Positions 33,351 to 42,251 are shown, counted from the stretch's first letter. The stretch is 64,000 bases of DNA from DASWTL01 sp966250385 (GCA_966250385.1 CBINHC010000009.1:1-64000), one strand, 5' to 3'. Notes: generated from the letters alone by a model not told the origin. Program-made: numbers and translations.

Positions 33351-33801
33351 TCTGGCAATCCCTGCCGCCCATCCGTCACAGATCCGGCTACGGACTTTCT
33401 GCATTTCCTACTATTGACATGCGGGCGTTTCCTCCCGAACTTTATGCTGAATGTTAGCTCTTTGTATCTGGGAACGGCCGGGCTGCCTTTGTTGAATATC
33501 TTTTTTTGTGCAGACACTTCAAATATCATTGTCATGGCAGGTCCCAGCCGTACCCGGTACACTGGAGTCTTAAAAAACCGATTTTAACAACTTTTTCTAG
33601 ATAAGGATGTTAATTCAGTAACTGCCATAGATTGCAGACCATAAAGGATCCCGCACCATTACATGCGGGATTCTTTCTTTTTCCGCCGCCCTTCTGCCTC
33701 CCCGCCCTGGTTCCCTCAATTTGGACGGCAGGACAGCAAACATCTTTTCGGGTACGGGTTTTATTACTAGGACACCAATCAGCGGCCATGTCCGCACCAG
33801 A
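33351..33801. other. Gap without a firm gene (451 bases)
   Basis: Mostly non-coding. It holds a 47-codon frame (33444-33587) that has no supporting signal, and a plus-strand terminator at 33648-33680. The transcript that this terminator ends is probably the small gene at 33159 or an unannotated RNA from within the gap. Confidence 0.4.
33648..33680 (+). terminator. Rho-independent terminator
   Basis: ATCCCGC (33648-33654) pairs perfectly with GCGGGAT (33665-33671), with a 10-base loop, followed by TCTTTCTTTTTC. It lies about 300 bases after the 63-residue gene. Confidence 0.7.
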
Positions 33802-34416
33802 ATGTTTATGAAAGAGAAAAACCAGTCCGGGATCATTCCCGGGCATCATACCGGCAGGATTATAGACACCGTCAAAAGTATCGAATGCGCCGACACCGCG
33901 GAAGCCAGGGAATTTTTCAAGGAGGTGCAGAAACGATTGCTCCAGGTCAACAGGTGGCATGAGCTGATGACCGGCTCCCCGGCAACCTTCCAGGTAACGG
34001 ATGCATCCGGCAATGAGGTGGACCGGATGGTAACGAAGGGCGACCATTTCAAGATCAACATACCGGGGCCGGGCCCGGCTGCAGGAGACGGCTACGACTG
34101 GGTCCAGGTCGAAGAGATCCGGACGGTATCGGAAGGCGATATGGAGAGCACCGGAATCCGCGTCAGACCATCGGCGGATCCCCGGACGGAAGACGACGAG
34201 ATCGCTCATTTCTATTCCCCGGAATCAACCAGCAATTTCACGGTTACCCGTGAAGGAAACCGGATAACGGCAGGCATCTACGACCGGAATACCAAACCCA
34301 ATACTGAGGGACGATCGGGGGATAAGGCACGCGATCTGCTGGTCGGACTTGGTGCGGTGGCCGGGTTTTCCCGGTTCCAGTGGGACAAACTGGCAGCAGC
34401 CTTACTCAAAAGATAG
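33802..34416 (+). CDS. Conserved hypothetical protein with DUF-like C-terminal domain
   Basis: A 204-residue soluble protein, with no signal peptide or membrane segment. The N-terminal half has TVKSIECADTAEAREFFKEVQKRL and NRWHELMTGSPATFQVTDASGNEVDRMV; the middle has DHFKINIPGPGPAAGDGYDWVQVEEI; the end has ESTSNFTVTREGNRITAGIYDRNTKPN. I have the impression that this layout recurs in Chitinophagaceae but cannot name it. The start could be 33802 or the Met at 33808. Confidence 0.65.
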   Translation: MFMKEKNQSGIIPGHHTGRIIDTVKSIECADTAEAREFFKEVQKRLLQVNRWHELMTGSPATFQVTDASGNEVDRMVTKGDHFKINIPGPGPAAGDGYDWVQVEEIRTVSEGDMESTGIRVRPSADPRTEDDEIAHFYSPESTSNFTVTREGNRITAGIYDRNTKPNTEGRSGDKARDLLVGLGAVAGFSRFQWDKLAAALLKR

Positions 34417-34476
34417 GCCTCGTTTCGACGAAAACAATCACCATCCAATTTCCTTTATTCAGTACAACACGATTCA

Positions 34477-34920
34477 ATGGAGAGCGAAATTTTAAAAGAT
34501 CTAATCCGGATCAATAATGACCGGATCGCGGGCTACCGGGAAGCACTTGACGAACTGGGTTCCGGCGAGGATGACCTCCGGGCCGTCTTTTCCGACATGA
34601 TCCAGGAGAGTGAACAACATGTGGCGGAACTGAGCCGGGAGGTCGGCGAAAATCCGGCGGATGACACCACCACCGCCGGAAAACTCTACCGGGCATGGTC
34701 GGAACTCCGGGGATTCTTCAGCGGAAAAGACCGGAAGTCCATCCTCGAAGGTTGCGAGTCTACCGAGGATGCGGCTCTGAAAGCCTATGCGGACGCCCTC
34801 GGCCCTGAAGGAGACATAACGAACCGCACCCGGAACGTCATCATGGTGCAGCAGATTGCACTGAAGGGCGCGCATGAAAAGATCAGAGCACTCCGGGACC
34901 GGGAAAGAAACAACACCTAG
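34477..34920 (+). CDS. PA2169-type four-helix-bundle protein (DUF2383)
   Basis: A 147-residue all-helical protein: NDRIAGYREALDELG, FSDMIQESEQHVAELSREVGE, KSILEGCESTEDAALKAYADAL and the final IMVQQIALKGAHEKIRALRDRERN. This matches the DUF2383 ferritin-like bundle. The ligand-like Glu/His residues suggest metal binding; no enzymatic role is known. It is 60 bases from the preceding gene on the same strand. Confidence 0.83.
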   Translation: MESEILKDLIRINNDRIAGYREALDELGSGEDDLRAVFSDMIQESEQHVAELSREVGENPADDTTTAGKLYRAWSELRGFFSGKDRKSILEGCESTEDAALKAYADALGPEGDITNRTRNVIMVQQIALKGAHEKIRALRDRERNNT

Positions 34921-35184
34921 CCGCGGAAATTTCTAAGCCTGAGGACTGTCAAAGACAAGCACTGGAATACAGTCACCCGGGAGAAGCGCGATGACCGGAC
35001 CAGGATATCTCCTGCGAAAGATAGGACGGTATAGTTAGGTGGACATATCCCGGGAACCAGGAATGATAACCGCCTGAGCACCATACAGGCGGATCATATA
35101 CCGGTTACATCTTTTACACTACCGGTCATAAAAAAACTTTAACTGACTATTGACGTTCACTGTATTCTAAACGATAACGTTGAC

Positions 35185-35430
35185 GGACACACCGTAATTT
35201 ATAGCTTAGCCGACGGTAAAAATTCACTTGTCTTGAGTTCAACGTCTCGGAAAGGCGGTAGAATTGGTTTAAGCCTCTACAAGTTAAACGATATTAGCTG
35301 TCTGATTATAGGAGGGCAGCTTAAAGGTCAGAAAAATGACAACATGCAGGCAAATGCCGCCTTTTAAATCAAAAGGCAGCATTAATAATAAACCCATCAG
35401 GATTTTGAGGTCTGATGGGTTTGGTTCTTT
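35185..35430 (+). ncRNA. Candidate structured small RNA ending in a terminator
   Basis: Five stem-loops in a row on the plus strand: 35191-35217 (ACCGT/ACGGT), 35258-35280 (GTAGA/TCTAC), 35296-35321 (AGCTGTC/GGGCAGCT), 35355-35381 (11-base stem with one mismatch, five-base loop), and the terminator at 35390-35422. It does not match my recollection of tmRNA, RNase P, SRP or 6S RNA. Alternative: chance structure before a bidirectional terminator. Confidence 0.4.
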
Positions 35431-35433
35431 TAT
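35390..35433 (+). terminator. Strong rho-independent terminator
   Basis: AAACCCATCAG (35390-35400) pairs perfectly with CTGATGGGTTT (35412-35422), an 11-base stem with an 11-base loop, followed by GGTTCTTTTATAATTTTT. Confidence 0.8.
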
Positions 35434-35501
35434 AATTTTTCAATTATATATGAACACTTATCAGAATAACATCCGCCGCGAAAGAAGGTTTTTGCAGTCG
35501 C

Positions 35502-36104
35502 TTAATTTTCCGGTTTTTCTTTCCTGTTATTCAGCGCATAGGCCTTTAGTTGGCTGATCATGGTTTCTGCCGTCGAATCATACTCCCGGTACTTTTCCAG
35601 TAACTCATCCCGCGTCGTATCGGCACCCTTGCGCTGCCCCTCCCATAATACGGAAAGGGACGCAAACGGCGGGAGAACCAATCCGATGGCATTAAAAAAG
35701 TTGGCGATGCTTCCGATGATCTGCTGTGCTCCGTCAGAATCCCCGGTGATCAGGACGCCCCCGGCCTTGCCCTCCAACGGAGACGGACGTCCCTCCAGGA
35801 TCCCGTCATGAAGGTGGTCCAGCCGCTCAATGACCTTCTGCATCTCAGACGACATATTGTTCCACCAGATGGGCGTAGCAAACAGGACCAGGTCGGCTGC
35901 AATGATTCGGTTGAGTATTTCGGGCCAGTCATCCCCCGGGCCCATATCGGAGTATGTTCCGGGAAGAATCCGGTAGTTTACCAACCGGATGATATCGCAG
36001 GCGATGCCGTGTTCCACCAGCTTTTCCCTGAAGAATTCGGACAGCACCTCGGTATTGGACAGGCCCTCCTTTTTCAGGGTAGCCAGCAGGATGATCGCTT
36101 TCAT
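35502..36104 (-). CDS. NAD(P)H-dependent flavin oxidoreductase (flavodoxin-like)
   Basis: A 200-residue protein of the NADPH-dependent FMN reductase/flavodoxin fold: MKAIILLATLKKEGLSNTEVL at the phosphate loop, ADLVLFATPIWWNNMSSEMQKVIERLDHL over the FMN ring, and KAGGVLITGDSDGAQQIIG. It probably reduces quinones or other acceptors with FMN. The start at 36104 matches the fold's first strand; an upstream frame adds 13 residues. It lies 70 bases from the transporter genes on the same strand. Confidence 0.87.
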   Translation of the reverse strand: MKAIILLATLKKEGLSNTEVLSEFFREKLVEHGIACDIIRLVNYRILPGTYSDMGPGDDWPEILNRIIAADLVLFATPIWWNNMSSEMQKVIERLDHLHDGILEGRPSPLEGKAGGVLITGDSDGAQQIIGSIANFFNAIGLVLPPFASLSVLWEGQRKGADTTRDELLEKYREYDSTAETMISQLKAYALNNRKEKPEN

Positions 36105-36174
36105 ATGATGCTTATAGGACTTTACAATAACGGCCTGAACCACCGTTAAGTTTGAAGCCGGTCACCAGCGCAGC

Positions 36175-37740
36175 TTAATGCTGATCCAGATAGCGCTTCA
36201 GGTCCGTGATCGTTCGGATCTGAAGCGCTGAAGCCTGCTGCCGGCGCATCATCAGGGCATACGTATTGTTAAACCCGACCGGCTTCAGCCAGGACAGCCC
36301 GTACCGGCTGCTGAAATTCTTACGGACGTATTGATATAACCGGTCGGGATCAGGCGTCAGGGTTGCCGCTTCCGCCGGGTCCGGCTGCAGCAGGACAAAT
36401 AAACCGGTTCCGGTGTACTCGGGATACATGTCGATCTGATCATTCCTGAGCGCCTCGAAACAGATCTTGGTCCCTCCCAGTCCTGTCGTAGTGACTGTGC
36501 CCAGCTCCGTATATCCCCGGATCAGCATACTGTACATACTGATCAGAATGTACTGCTCCGTGAATATTTTGGATCCGAGGCGGATCGTCCCCTTCTTCCC
36601 GGCCCCCGGCGGCCGGTACAGGCCCCTACTGATCAGGAATTCCCTGGCAATCCTTTCCGGGCTCACCTTCATAAAATCCGCCCGGAAGTTCAGCGACGTC
36701 ATCACGCTGTCCGCGATGAGACCCGAGAGCATATTGAGCACCTGTTCAAGTTCCGGGTATTTTTCCAGAACATCCGTACGGATCAGTGGCGCGGCAAAAT
36801 ACGGTGGAAAAACGCGCCGATCGTCGACGAGCGGCACCAGGTCAAAGGCCTGCAGCCGTCCGTCGGTACTGTAGCCGCTGATCACATCCAGTTTCTTCTC
36901 ATACGCCGCCTGGTACATGACCGCGTCACTGATGACGACATTGGCGATGCGCAGCCCGTACCGTGACCGCAGCCCGGGGTAGCCGTCCTGCCGACCGATG
37001 AACTCCGGAGTAAAGCCTGCCAGCAATCCACCCGGCGCACCCCTGATGAAATAAAAGGCGGAAAAGATCAGCAAGGCCGCAGGCAACACCAGGAGCAGCA
37101 GCTGCGTCCTTTTGACCCGGACCTTCCGAATGAGGGATAAGAGATAATCCAGCAGGATGGCCAGCAGAGCCGCCGGAATTGCGCCTGCAAGGATCATATA
37201 GGAATTATTCAGTGCTATGCCGCCAAAAATAAACTCGCCCAGCCCCCCGGCCCCGATGTAAGCGGCCAGGGTGGCCACGCCGACGCAGATCACGGTTGCC
37301 GTCCGGATTCCGGCCAGGATCACCGGAAAGGCCAGGGGTATCTGAACCCTGGACAGGATCTGTCCGGCGCTCATCCCCATTCCCCGGGCGGCCTCCACCA
37401 CCGACGCGTCCACTTCAAGGATCCCGGTATAGGTGTTCCGGATCACCGGAAGCAGGGCATACAGGAAAAGGGCCGTTATAGCCGGCATGGCGCCGATTCC
37501 GAGTACGGGTATCAGGAAGCCCAGCAGGGCTATGCTGGGAATCGTTTGCATGACGCCGGCCAGGCCGAGTACCAGCCCGGCGACCCGTGTTCTGTTCACG
37601 ATCCATACGCCCAGCGGGATCCCGCAAACGACGGCCATCAGCACCGAGACGGTGGTAAGGCCCACATGCCGGAGGGTCTGACCGGCCAGCTTTCCGGTCT
37701 GTGGCTGAACGAATTCCCAAAGTTGCCTGAGTTCTTCCAT
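36175..37740 (-). CDS. Compatible-solute ABC permease fused to a binding domain (OpuB/ProWX-like)
   Basis: A 521-residue fusion. Residues 1-205 are the permease with the EAA loop EAARGMGMSAGQILSRVQIPLAF; a further helix (about 213-232) takes the chain outside. Residues 240-375 carry GYPGLRSRYGL, DVISGYSTDGRLQAF and FPPYFAAPL, which in OpuBC/ProX-type proteins make up the second part of the binding domain. Residues 385-521 carry TIRLGSKIFTEQYIL, GLGGTKICFEAL, DMYPEYTGTG and GFNNTYAL, normally the first part. The lobes are thus in swapped order, joined by PPGAGKKG. Likely substrate: glycine betaine, choline or similar. The ATPase gene ends one base before. Confidence 0.88.
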   Translation of the reverse strand: MEELRQLWEFVQPQTGKLAGQTLRHVGLTTVSVLMAVVCGIPLGVWIVNRTRVAGLVLGLAGVMQTIPSIALLGFLIPVLGIGAMPAITALFLYALLPVIRNTYTGILEVDASVVEAARGMGMSAGQILSRVQIPLAFPVILAGIRTATVICVGVATLAAYIGAGGLGEFIFGGIALNNSYMILAGAIPAALLAILLDYLLSLIRKVRVKRTQLLLLVLPAALLIFSAFYFIRGAPGGLLAGFTPEFIGRQDGYPGLRSRYGLRIANVVISDAVMYQAAYEKKLDVISGYSTDGRLQAFDLVPLVDDRRVFPPYFAAPLIRTDVLEKYPELEQVLNMLSGLIADSVMTSLNFRADFMKVSPERIAREFLISRGLYRPPGAGKKGTIRLGSKIFTEQYILISMYSMLIRGYTELGTVTTTGLGGTKICFEALRNDQIDMYPEYTGTGLFVLLQPDPAEAATLTPDPDRLYQYVRKNFSSRYGLSWLKPVGFNNTYALMMRRQQASALQIRTITDLKRYLDQH

Positions 37741-37741
37741 T

Positions 37742-38692
37742 TCATTTGCGGTTACGAAGCACGGCTTTCTGGAGATCGGACAAGGTGACCACCCGCGTTG
37801 TACCGCTTGGCTCATCCCGGGCGGTCAGGGGGCCGGGGAGCCGGAACAGGGACTCCATCACCTGCCAGAGCGACTCCCGGCTGTCCAGCACATCCTTCGA
37901 AAACATTGCCGCATCGGGAAGGTCATCCCAGACCGAATAGAGGGTCAGGGACTGCAGTTCCGACTGAAGCCGCTGACTGGCAAAAAATTCACGGACAAAA
38001 TGATTCGCCGGCCGGAACAACAGCTCCGTGGGTCTGCCCGCCTGCATGAGCCGGCCGTTGTCCATCAACCCGATCCGGTCAGCCAGCGCCATGGCCTCGG
38101 CGATATCGTGGGTCACCATGATGATCGTCTTGCTCTTCAGCTCATCCAGCTCCGCGAACTGGGTGCGGATCATAAGCCGGGTAAGGCCGTCCAGCGCGCC
38201 CAGGGGCTCATCCATCAGCAATACCGGAGGATCCGCGGCCAGCGCCCGGGCCAGCCCCACGCGCTGCTTCTGGCCGCCGCTGAGCATGTCGGGATAGAGA
38301 TGCATAAACTTATCAGGGGGGAGCTGAAGCTTGACCAGTAATTCTTCGACCCTGGCCCGGATCCTGGCGGACGGCCAGCCCAGCATCCTGGGAACAATCG
38401 CGATATTCTCGCCCACGGTATAGTGCGGGAACAGCCCGTAATGCTGGATCACATATCCCATCTGCCGTCTTAACGTTTCCGCCCGCACGAACCGGATATC
38501 CCGGCCATCAATGCGCACCGATCCGGAATCCGGCTCGACCAGCCTGTTGATCATTCTTAATAAGGTGGTCTTTCCCGCACCGCTGCTTCCCAGCAATACG
38601 AACGTCTCGCCGGCCGCTACCCCGAGGGAAACATCCTGAACGGCTCCGGATTTCCCGAAGCTTTTAAATACGTGCTCAATGGATATCATCAT
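37742..38692 (-). CDS. Compatible-solute ABC transporter ATPase (OpuBA/ProV-like)
   Basis: A 316-residue ATPase: Walker A GSSGAGKTT, Q-loop QHYGLFPHY, signature LSGGQKQR, Walker B VLLMDEPLGALD and switch His in MVTHDIAEA. The C-terminal 75 residues do not show a clear CBS pair. With the downstream fused permease/binding protein it makes a two-gene osmoprotectant importer. The first two codons are both ATG; either could be used. Confidence 0.92.
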   Translation of the reverse strand: MMISIEHVFKSFGKSGAVQDVSLGVAAGETFVLLGSSGAGKTTLLRMINRLVEPDSGSVRIDGRDIRFVRAETLRRQMGYVIQHYGLFPHYTVGENIAIVPRMLGWPSARIRARVEELLVKLQLPPDKFMHLYPDMLSGGQKQRVGLARALAADPPVLLMDEPLGALDGLTRLMIRTQFAELDELKSKTIIMVTHDIAEAMALADRIGLMDNGRLMQAGRPTELLFRPANHFVREFFASQRLQSELQSLTLYSVWDDLPDAAMFSKDVLDSRESLWQVMESLFRLPGPLTARDEPSGTTRVVTLSDLQKAVLRNRK

Positions 38693-38833
38693 GAACCAAT
38701 ACAGCTCGTCAGCCTACTAAGGAACAACAAATTCCCCGGCAGGTTCTTGATCCGGCAAAGTGACCCCTGTTTCTGGGTGTAACCTTTCCCGAGGCCGGGA
38801 ACTCTATACGTATGTAACCAATCATGAAAAAAG

Positions 38834-39382
38834 ATGAAAATATCTGATGTGATCCGGAAAGCCGCACTGGCCATCTGCTGTGCTGTTTTCGTGAGCCCTG
38901 CCATTTCCCAGGATAAAAACGACCTGACGGATGAAGAAGTCGCCTCCGTGGCGGTCGTCGCAAACCAGATCGACATCCGGGCCGGTCAGCTGGCCAAAGA
39001 AAAATCGAAAAACAGTAAGGTTGTCCGGTTTGCCGAAACCATGATGAACGATCACCAGTCAGTGATCGACCAGGCTTCCGCGCTGGTAAAAAAACTGGGT
39101 GTTAGCCCGAAGGAAAATTCCGTGGGCCAGGGCTTACTGGACAATGCCGCAAAAGTCCGGCAATCCCTGGAGGCCGCATCAGGCGCCGCCTTTGACAAGG
39201 CATACATTGACAACGAGGTCGAATACCACCAGACGGTGATCGGTGCGATCCGGGACGTGCTGATTCCGCAAACTGAAAATGCAGAACTCAAAGAGCTGCT
39301 CACAGGGGTCTTGCCGGCATTCGATGCGCACCTGGAACATGCGCGGATGCTCCAGAAAGAATTGAGCACTCAGAAACCATGA
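38834..39382 (+). CDS. DUF4142 secreted helical protein
   Basis: A 182-residue protein with a signal peptide (about 1-25) and a DUF4142 ferritin-like bundle: NQIDIRAGQLAKEKSKNSKVVRFAETMMNDHQSV, VEYHQTVIGAIRDVLIPQTENAELKELLTGVLPAFDAHLEHARMLQ. Conserved His/Glu residues along the helices suggest metal or redox sensing; the exact role is unknown. It starts an operon whose next two starts each overlap the previous stop. Confidence 0.9.
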   Translation: MKISDVIRKAALAICCAVFVSPAISQDKNDLTDEEVASVAVVANQIDIRAGQLAKEKSKNSKVVRFAETMMNDHQSVIDQASALVKKLGVSPKENSVGQGLLDNAAKVRQSLEAASGAAFDKAYIDNEVEYHQTVIGAIRDVLIPQTENAELKELLTGVLPAFDAHLEHARMLQKELSTQKP

Positions 39383-39699
39383 TGTTCCGGATCCTGGCCT
39401 TTTTCCTGCTGCTGTTTCAGCTTCAATCCGTACCTTCAGGCAAGAACATTCCCAGGGTGCATATTGTTGAATTTAGGGGAATGCGCCTGGTTCCCGGGGT
39501 TCTGACCGTTAAGAAGGGCGATACGGTGATCTGGATCAACAAGGACCTGGTTACCCATAATGTCACGGAAAAGACCGGTGCATGGGCATCCCCGCCGATC
39601 CTTCGTAATCACCAGTGGAAACGAAGAATCGTTTCAGACACCGACTACTACTGCAGCCTGCACCCGGTCATGAATGGACGAATTGAAGTTAAACAGTAA
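39379..39699 (+). CDS. Secreted cupredoxin
   Basis: A 106-residue protein with a signal peptide (1-20) and a complete plastocyanin-type domain. Ligands: His60 (VTHNV), Cys92, His95 and Met98 (YYCSLHPVM). The ATG overlaps the DUF4142 stop (ATGATG) and its own TAA overlaps the sigma-factor ATG (TAATG at 39697-39701), so all three are translationally coupled. It probably works with DUF4142 in the periplasm. Confidence 0.88.
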   Translation: MMFRILAFFLLLFQLQSVPSGKNIPRVHIVEFRGMRLVPGVLTVKKGDTVIWINKDLVTHNVTEKTGAWASPPILRNHQWKRRIVSDTDYYCSLHPVMNGRIEVKQ

Positions 39700-40397
39700 T
39701 GACAGACATGACAGAAGCCTATGCGGAAGAAGCATCGCTCATCAGCAGCATCCTGCACGGCAGAACTGAGCTGTTTGAGACCCTCATCCGTAAGAACAAC
39801 CCGGTATTGTACAAGATCGGACGTTCCTACGGTTACGGGCATGAGGATACGGAGGATCTCATGCAGGAGACGTTCATCAGCGCCTACCGGACGCTGGCGT
39901 CCTTCCGGCACCGGTCATCGTTCAAGACCTGGCTCATTAAGATCATGCTCAGTCACTGTTATCACAAAAACCGGCGTTTCAGCTTTAAATACGAAAAACC
40001 AGCCGCAGATGATTTCAGTGATACGCTGATCCCGCTATTTTCAAGCTCCCCGTCAGAAATGGAAAAAATGATTCTGAATACCGAACTCAAGACCGTAATG
40101 GAGCATGCCATTGCAAGTATTCCGCAGTCCTACCGGATGGTCTTCGCCCTGCGGGAATTGAATGGCCTGAGCGTCGCGGAAACGGCGGAATCATTAGCGT
40201 TATCGGAGACCAATGTGAAGGTGAGGCTCAACCGGGCCAAGGCGATGCTCAGAAAAGAGATCGAAAAAACATTCACGACCCAGGAGCTCTATGAGTTCAA
40301 CCTCATTTACTGTGACCGGATCGTCAACCACGTCATGCACGCCATCAGGGAGCTGGACACGGCGCGGGATACGCCGGCCGATCCCTCCGGATCCTAA
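39699..40397 (+). CDS. ECF-type RNA polymerase sigma factor
   Basis: A 232-residue sigma-70 factor. Region 2 (about 25-95) has DTEDLMQETFISAYRTLASFRHRSSFKTWLIKIMLSHC; region 4 (about 130-185) has IPQSYRMVFALRELNGLSVAETAESLALSETNVKVRLNRAKAMLRKEI. A further 45-residue C-terminal tail carries YCDRIVNHVMHAI, more than typical and with an His/Cys composition reminiscent of zinc-linked extensions. No anti-sigma factor follows. It converges with NagB, overlapping by four bases. Confidence 0.92.
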   Translation: MTDMTEAYAEEASLISSILHGRTELFETLIRKNNPVLYKIGRSYGYGHEDTEDLMQETFISAYRTLASFRHRSSFKTWLIKIMLSHCYHKNRRFSFKYEKPAADDFSDTLIPLFSSSPSEMEKMILNTELKTVMEHAIASIPQSYRMVFALRELNGLSVAETAESLALSETNVKVRLNRAKAMLRKEIEKTFTTQELYEFNLIYCDRIVNHVMHAIRELDTARDTPADPSGS

Positions 40398-41143
40398 TAT
40401 TGTCCGGCATGATGTTGTCCTGAAAGTTCCGCAGCTGCCTCACTGTCAAGGAACACATGACCGTCCGCGTGCTCCTGAATGAGCCCGGCCGGGCAGTCAG
40501 GGGTTACCGCCTGTTCCAGGGCCCGCGCCATCACGGCGGCCTTACCGGTACCCGAGGCGATCATCAGGAGCGTTCCGCATTCAAGCAGATGCCGGGGTCC
40601 CAGGGTGATCCCCTGCGAAAGCGACACTTTCTCCGCAAAATATTTCAAAGCAACCTGTTTGGTCTGATCCTGCAGTACGGAAACGTGGGCGTACAGTCCC
40701 GGGTCAGTGCCCGGCTCATTTAGCCCCACATGTCCGTTAACCCCGACACCTACCATGGCCAGGTCGATCGGACCATACTTACGGATATACCCGTTGATCC
40801 GTTCACATTCTTCAGCAAGATCCGCGGCTGATCCGTCAAAGAACACGATTTGTTCCGGCCGGATGCTCAATGGAAAAAAGAAGTGCTCATCAAGGTAATG
40901 CCGGCAGCTGCCCGCATCCTTCCCGCTGAGCCCCGTCCATTCATCCAGTCCCACGAACCGGCACTGACTGAAGTCGGCCCGCCCTTCCCGGGACGCCCGG
41001 ACCAGCTCCCGCAGAATTCCGGTCGGCGTATCTCCCGACGGAAGACATACCAGGCTTCCGGCTTTCTGCCGGACCCGGTCGAGGATGAAACCGGCAGCCG
41101 CGCTGCACATCTCGGCATATCCCGGAAAGACACGGATCTCCAT
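40394..41143 (-). CDS. nagB: Glucosamine-6-phosphate deaminase-like protein
   Basis: A 249-residue member of the NagB/RpiA-like fold. Catalytic pieces are visible: CLPSGDTPTG, FVGLDEWTGL (base Asp), and VGVGVNGHVGLNEPGT (His and Glu of the active site). It would convert glucosamine 6-phosphate to fructose 6-phosphate and ammonia, though hexose-specific relatives exist. It is last in a four-gene minus-strand operon with a GMC oxidoreductase, a sugar kinase and a Gfo/Idh enzyme. Confidence 0.87.
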   Translation of the reverse strand: MEIRVFPGYAEMCSAAAGFILDRVRQKAGSLVCLPSGDTPTGILRELVRASREGRADFSQCRFVGLDEWTGLSGKDAGSCRHYLDEHFFFPLSIRPEQIVFFDGSAADLAEECERINGYIRKYGPIDLAMVGVGVNGHVGLNEPGTDPGLYAHVSVLQDQTKQVALKYFAEKVSLSQGITLGPRHLLECGTLLMIASGTGKAAVMARALEQAVTPDCPAGLIQEHADGHVFLDSEAAAELSGQHHAGQY

Positions 41144-41150
41144 AGCTTTC

Positions 41151-42251
41151 CTATCTGATGGTTTCCCGGGCCGCCCCGAGCCACAGGTCGATCGGCTTTT
41201 TCACATCGGACGTAAACGGCAGTTCGATCTTCCTTCCTGATCCGGCTGAAGCATAGGCCGCATAGATCATTTCCAGGACTGCCCGTCCGTCCTCCCCGGT
41301 AACCAGGGGCTGCTTATCTTCCCGCACACACTCGATGAAGTGTTTCAGCTCGTGCGGGTATCCCTGGTTGAACACCTCCTCGAATACGGTAAAGCTCCAG
41401 CCCTGGGTCGTATCCGCCTTTTCCATGGCATACCCGTAGCCGTCCCTGCTGTAGGTCAGCGCGGAGTTGCCCATGAACAGGTCGGCATAGATCACTCCCC
41501 CGGTTCCGTGGATCTCACACCGGTCATCCATCCCGCCATGCTTGGCCCAGCTGTTCTCAGCGATACCGGTAACGCCGTTCTCGAATTCAACCACCACCAC
41601 CGAATTGTCTTCACCGCTGGTAATGTCTTTATGCAGCACCGTGTTCATTGAGGCGAACACACTGCGGACCCGCGTGTTGCCCAGCATCCAGCGAAACCAT
41701 CCCAGGGCATGACAGCCCATATCCATGATAACGCCGCCCCCTGACCGGTTCACATCGTAGAACCACTCCGAATGCGGCCCGGAATGCTTCTCCGACTGTT
41801 TCAGCATATAGATATTTCCAACAGCCCCTTCTTTCACCAGATGGCGGGCACGTTCATATTTGGGGGCAAAGCAGAGCTCCTCAGCATACATCAGCTTGAC
41901 CCCGCTGTCCTTACAGGCAGCGATCATTTCATCGGCTTCGGCAAGAGTCACAGCAAGCGGCTTTTCAATGATCACATGCTTTCCCCTGGCAGCGGCCGCC
42001 AGGGTCGCCCGGGCGTGCAGGAAGTTCGGCAGACAAATGTCCACCACTTCGCATCCGGACTCGCTGATCGCCTCCTCGATATCGGTATACCATTGCGGGA
42101 TTCCGTGTTTACGGGCGAACTCGGCGGCCTTTTCGGCGTCGCGGGCGTATACGGCTACGACCTCGGCTTCAGGAATGAACCTCAAGTAAGACTCCAGGTG
42201 AATATCAGCGATGAAGCCGGCACCCAATACAGTAACTTTAATTCTTTTCAT
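41151..42251 (-). CDS. Gfo/Idh/MocA family oxidoreductase
   Basis: A 366-residue NAD(P)-dependent sugar oxidoreductase. The N-terminal Rossmann motif is VTVLGAGFIADIHLESYL; EKPLAVTLAEADEMI carries the conserved catalytic Lys; the C-terminal half is the alpha/beta domain with GGGVIMDMGCHALGWFRWML. It oxidises or reduces a sugar or cyclitol. It has no signal peptide, so it is cytoplasmic. Operon: 7 bases to nagB, 35 bases after the kinase gene. Confidence 0.92.
   Translation of the reverse strand: MKRIKVTVLGAGFIADIHLESYLRFIPEAEVVAVYARDAEKAAEFARKHGIPQWYTDIEEAISESGCEVVDICLPNFLHARATLAAAARGKHVIIEKPLAVTLAEADEMIAACKDSGVKLMYAEELCFAPKYERARHLVKEGAVGNIYMLKQSEKHSGPHSEWFYDVNRSGGGVIMDMGCHALGWFRWMLGNTRVRSVFASMNTVLHKDITSGEDNSVVVVEFENGVTGIAENSWAKHGGMDDRCEIHGTGGVIYADLFMGNSALTYSRDGYGYAMEKADTTQGWSFTVFEEVFNQGYPHELKHFIECVREDKQPLVTGEDGRAVLEMIYAAYASAGSGRKIELPFTSDVKKPIDLWLGAARETIR

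Larger units (their letters stand above)
34921..35501. other. Gap without a coding gene (581 bases), with RNA-like structure
   Basis: No protein frame is credible. The first part has a perfect 7-base hairpin (CCGCCTG 35070-35076 with CAGGCGG 35086-35092) and two copies of the palindrome ACCGGT at 35100 and 35121, 21 bases apart. The second part holds a run of stem-loops (next entry). Confidence 0.5.

Noticed and set aside
34921..35430. tmRNA, RNase P RNA, SRP RNA or 6S RNA in the structured gap
   Set aside because: None of the conserved sequence blocks of these RNAs (as I remember them) is present; only a general structured RNA is proposed.
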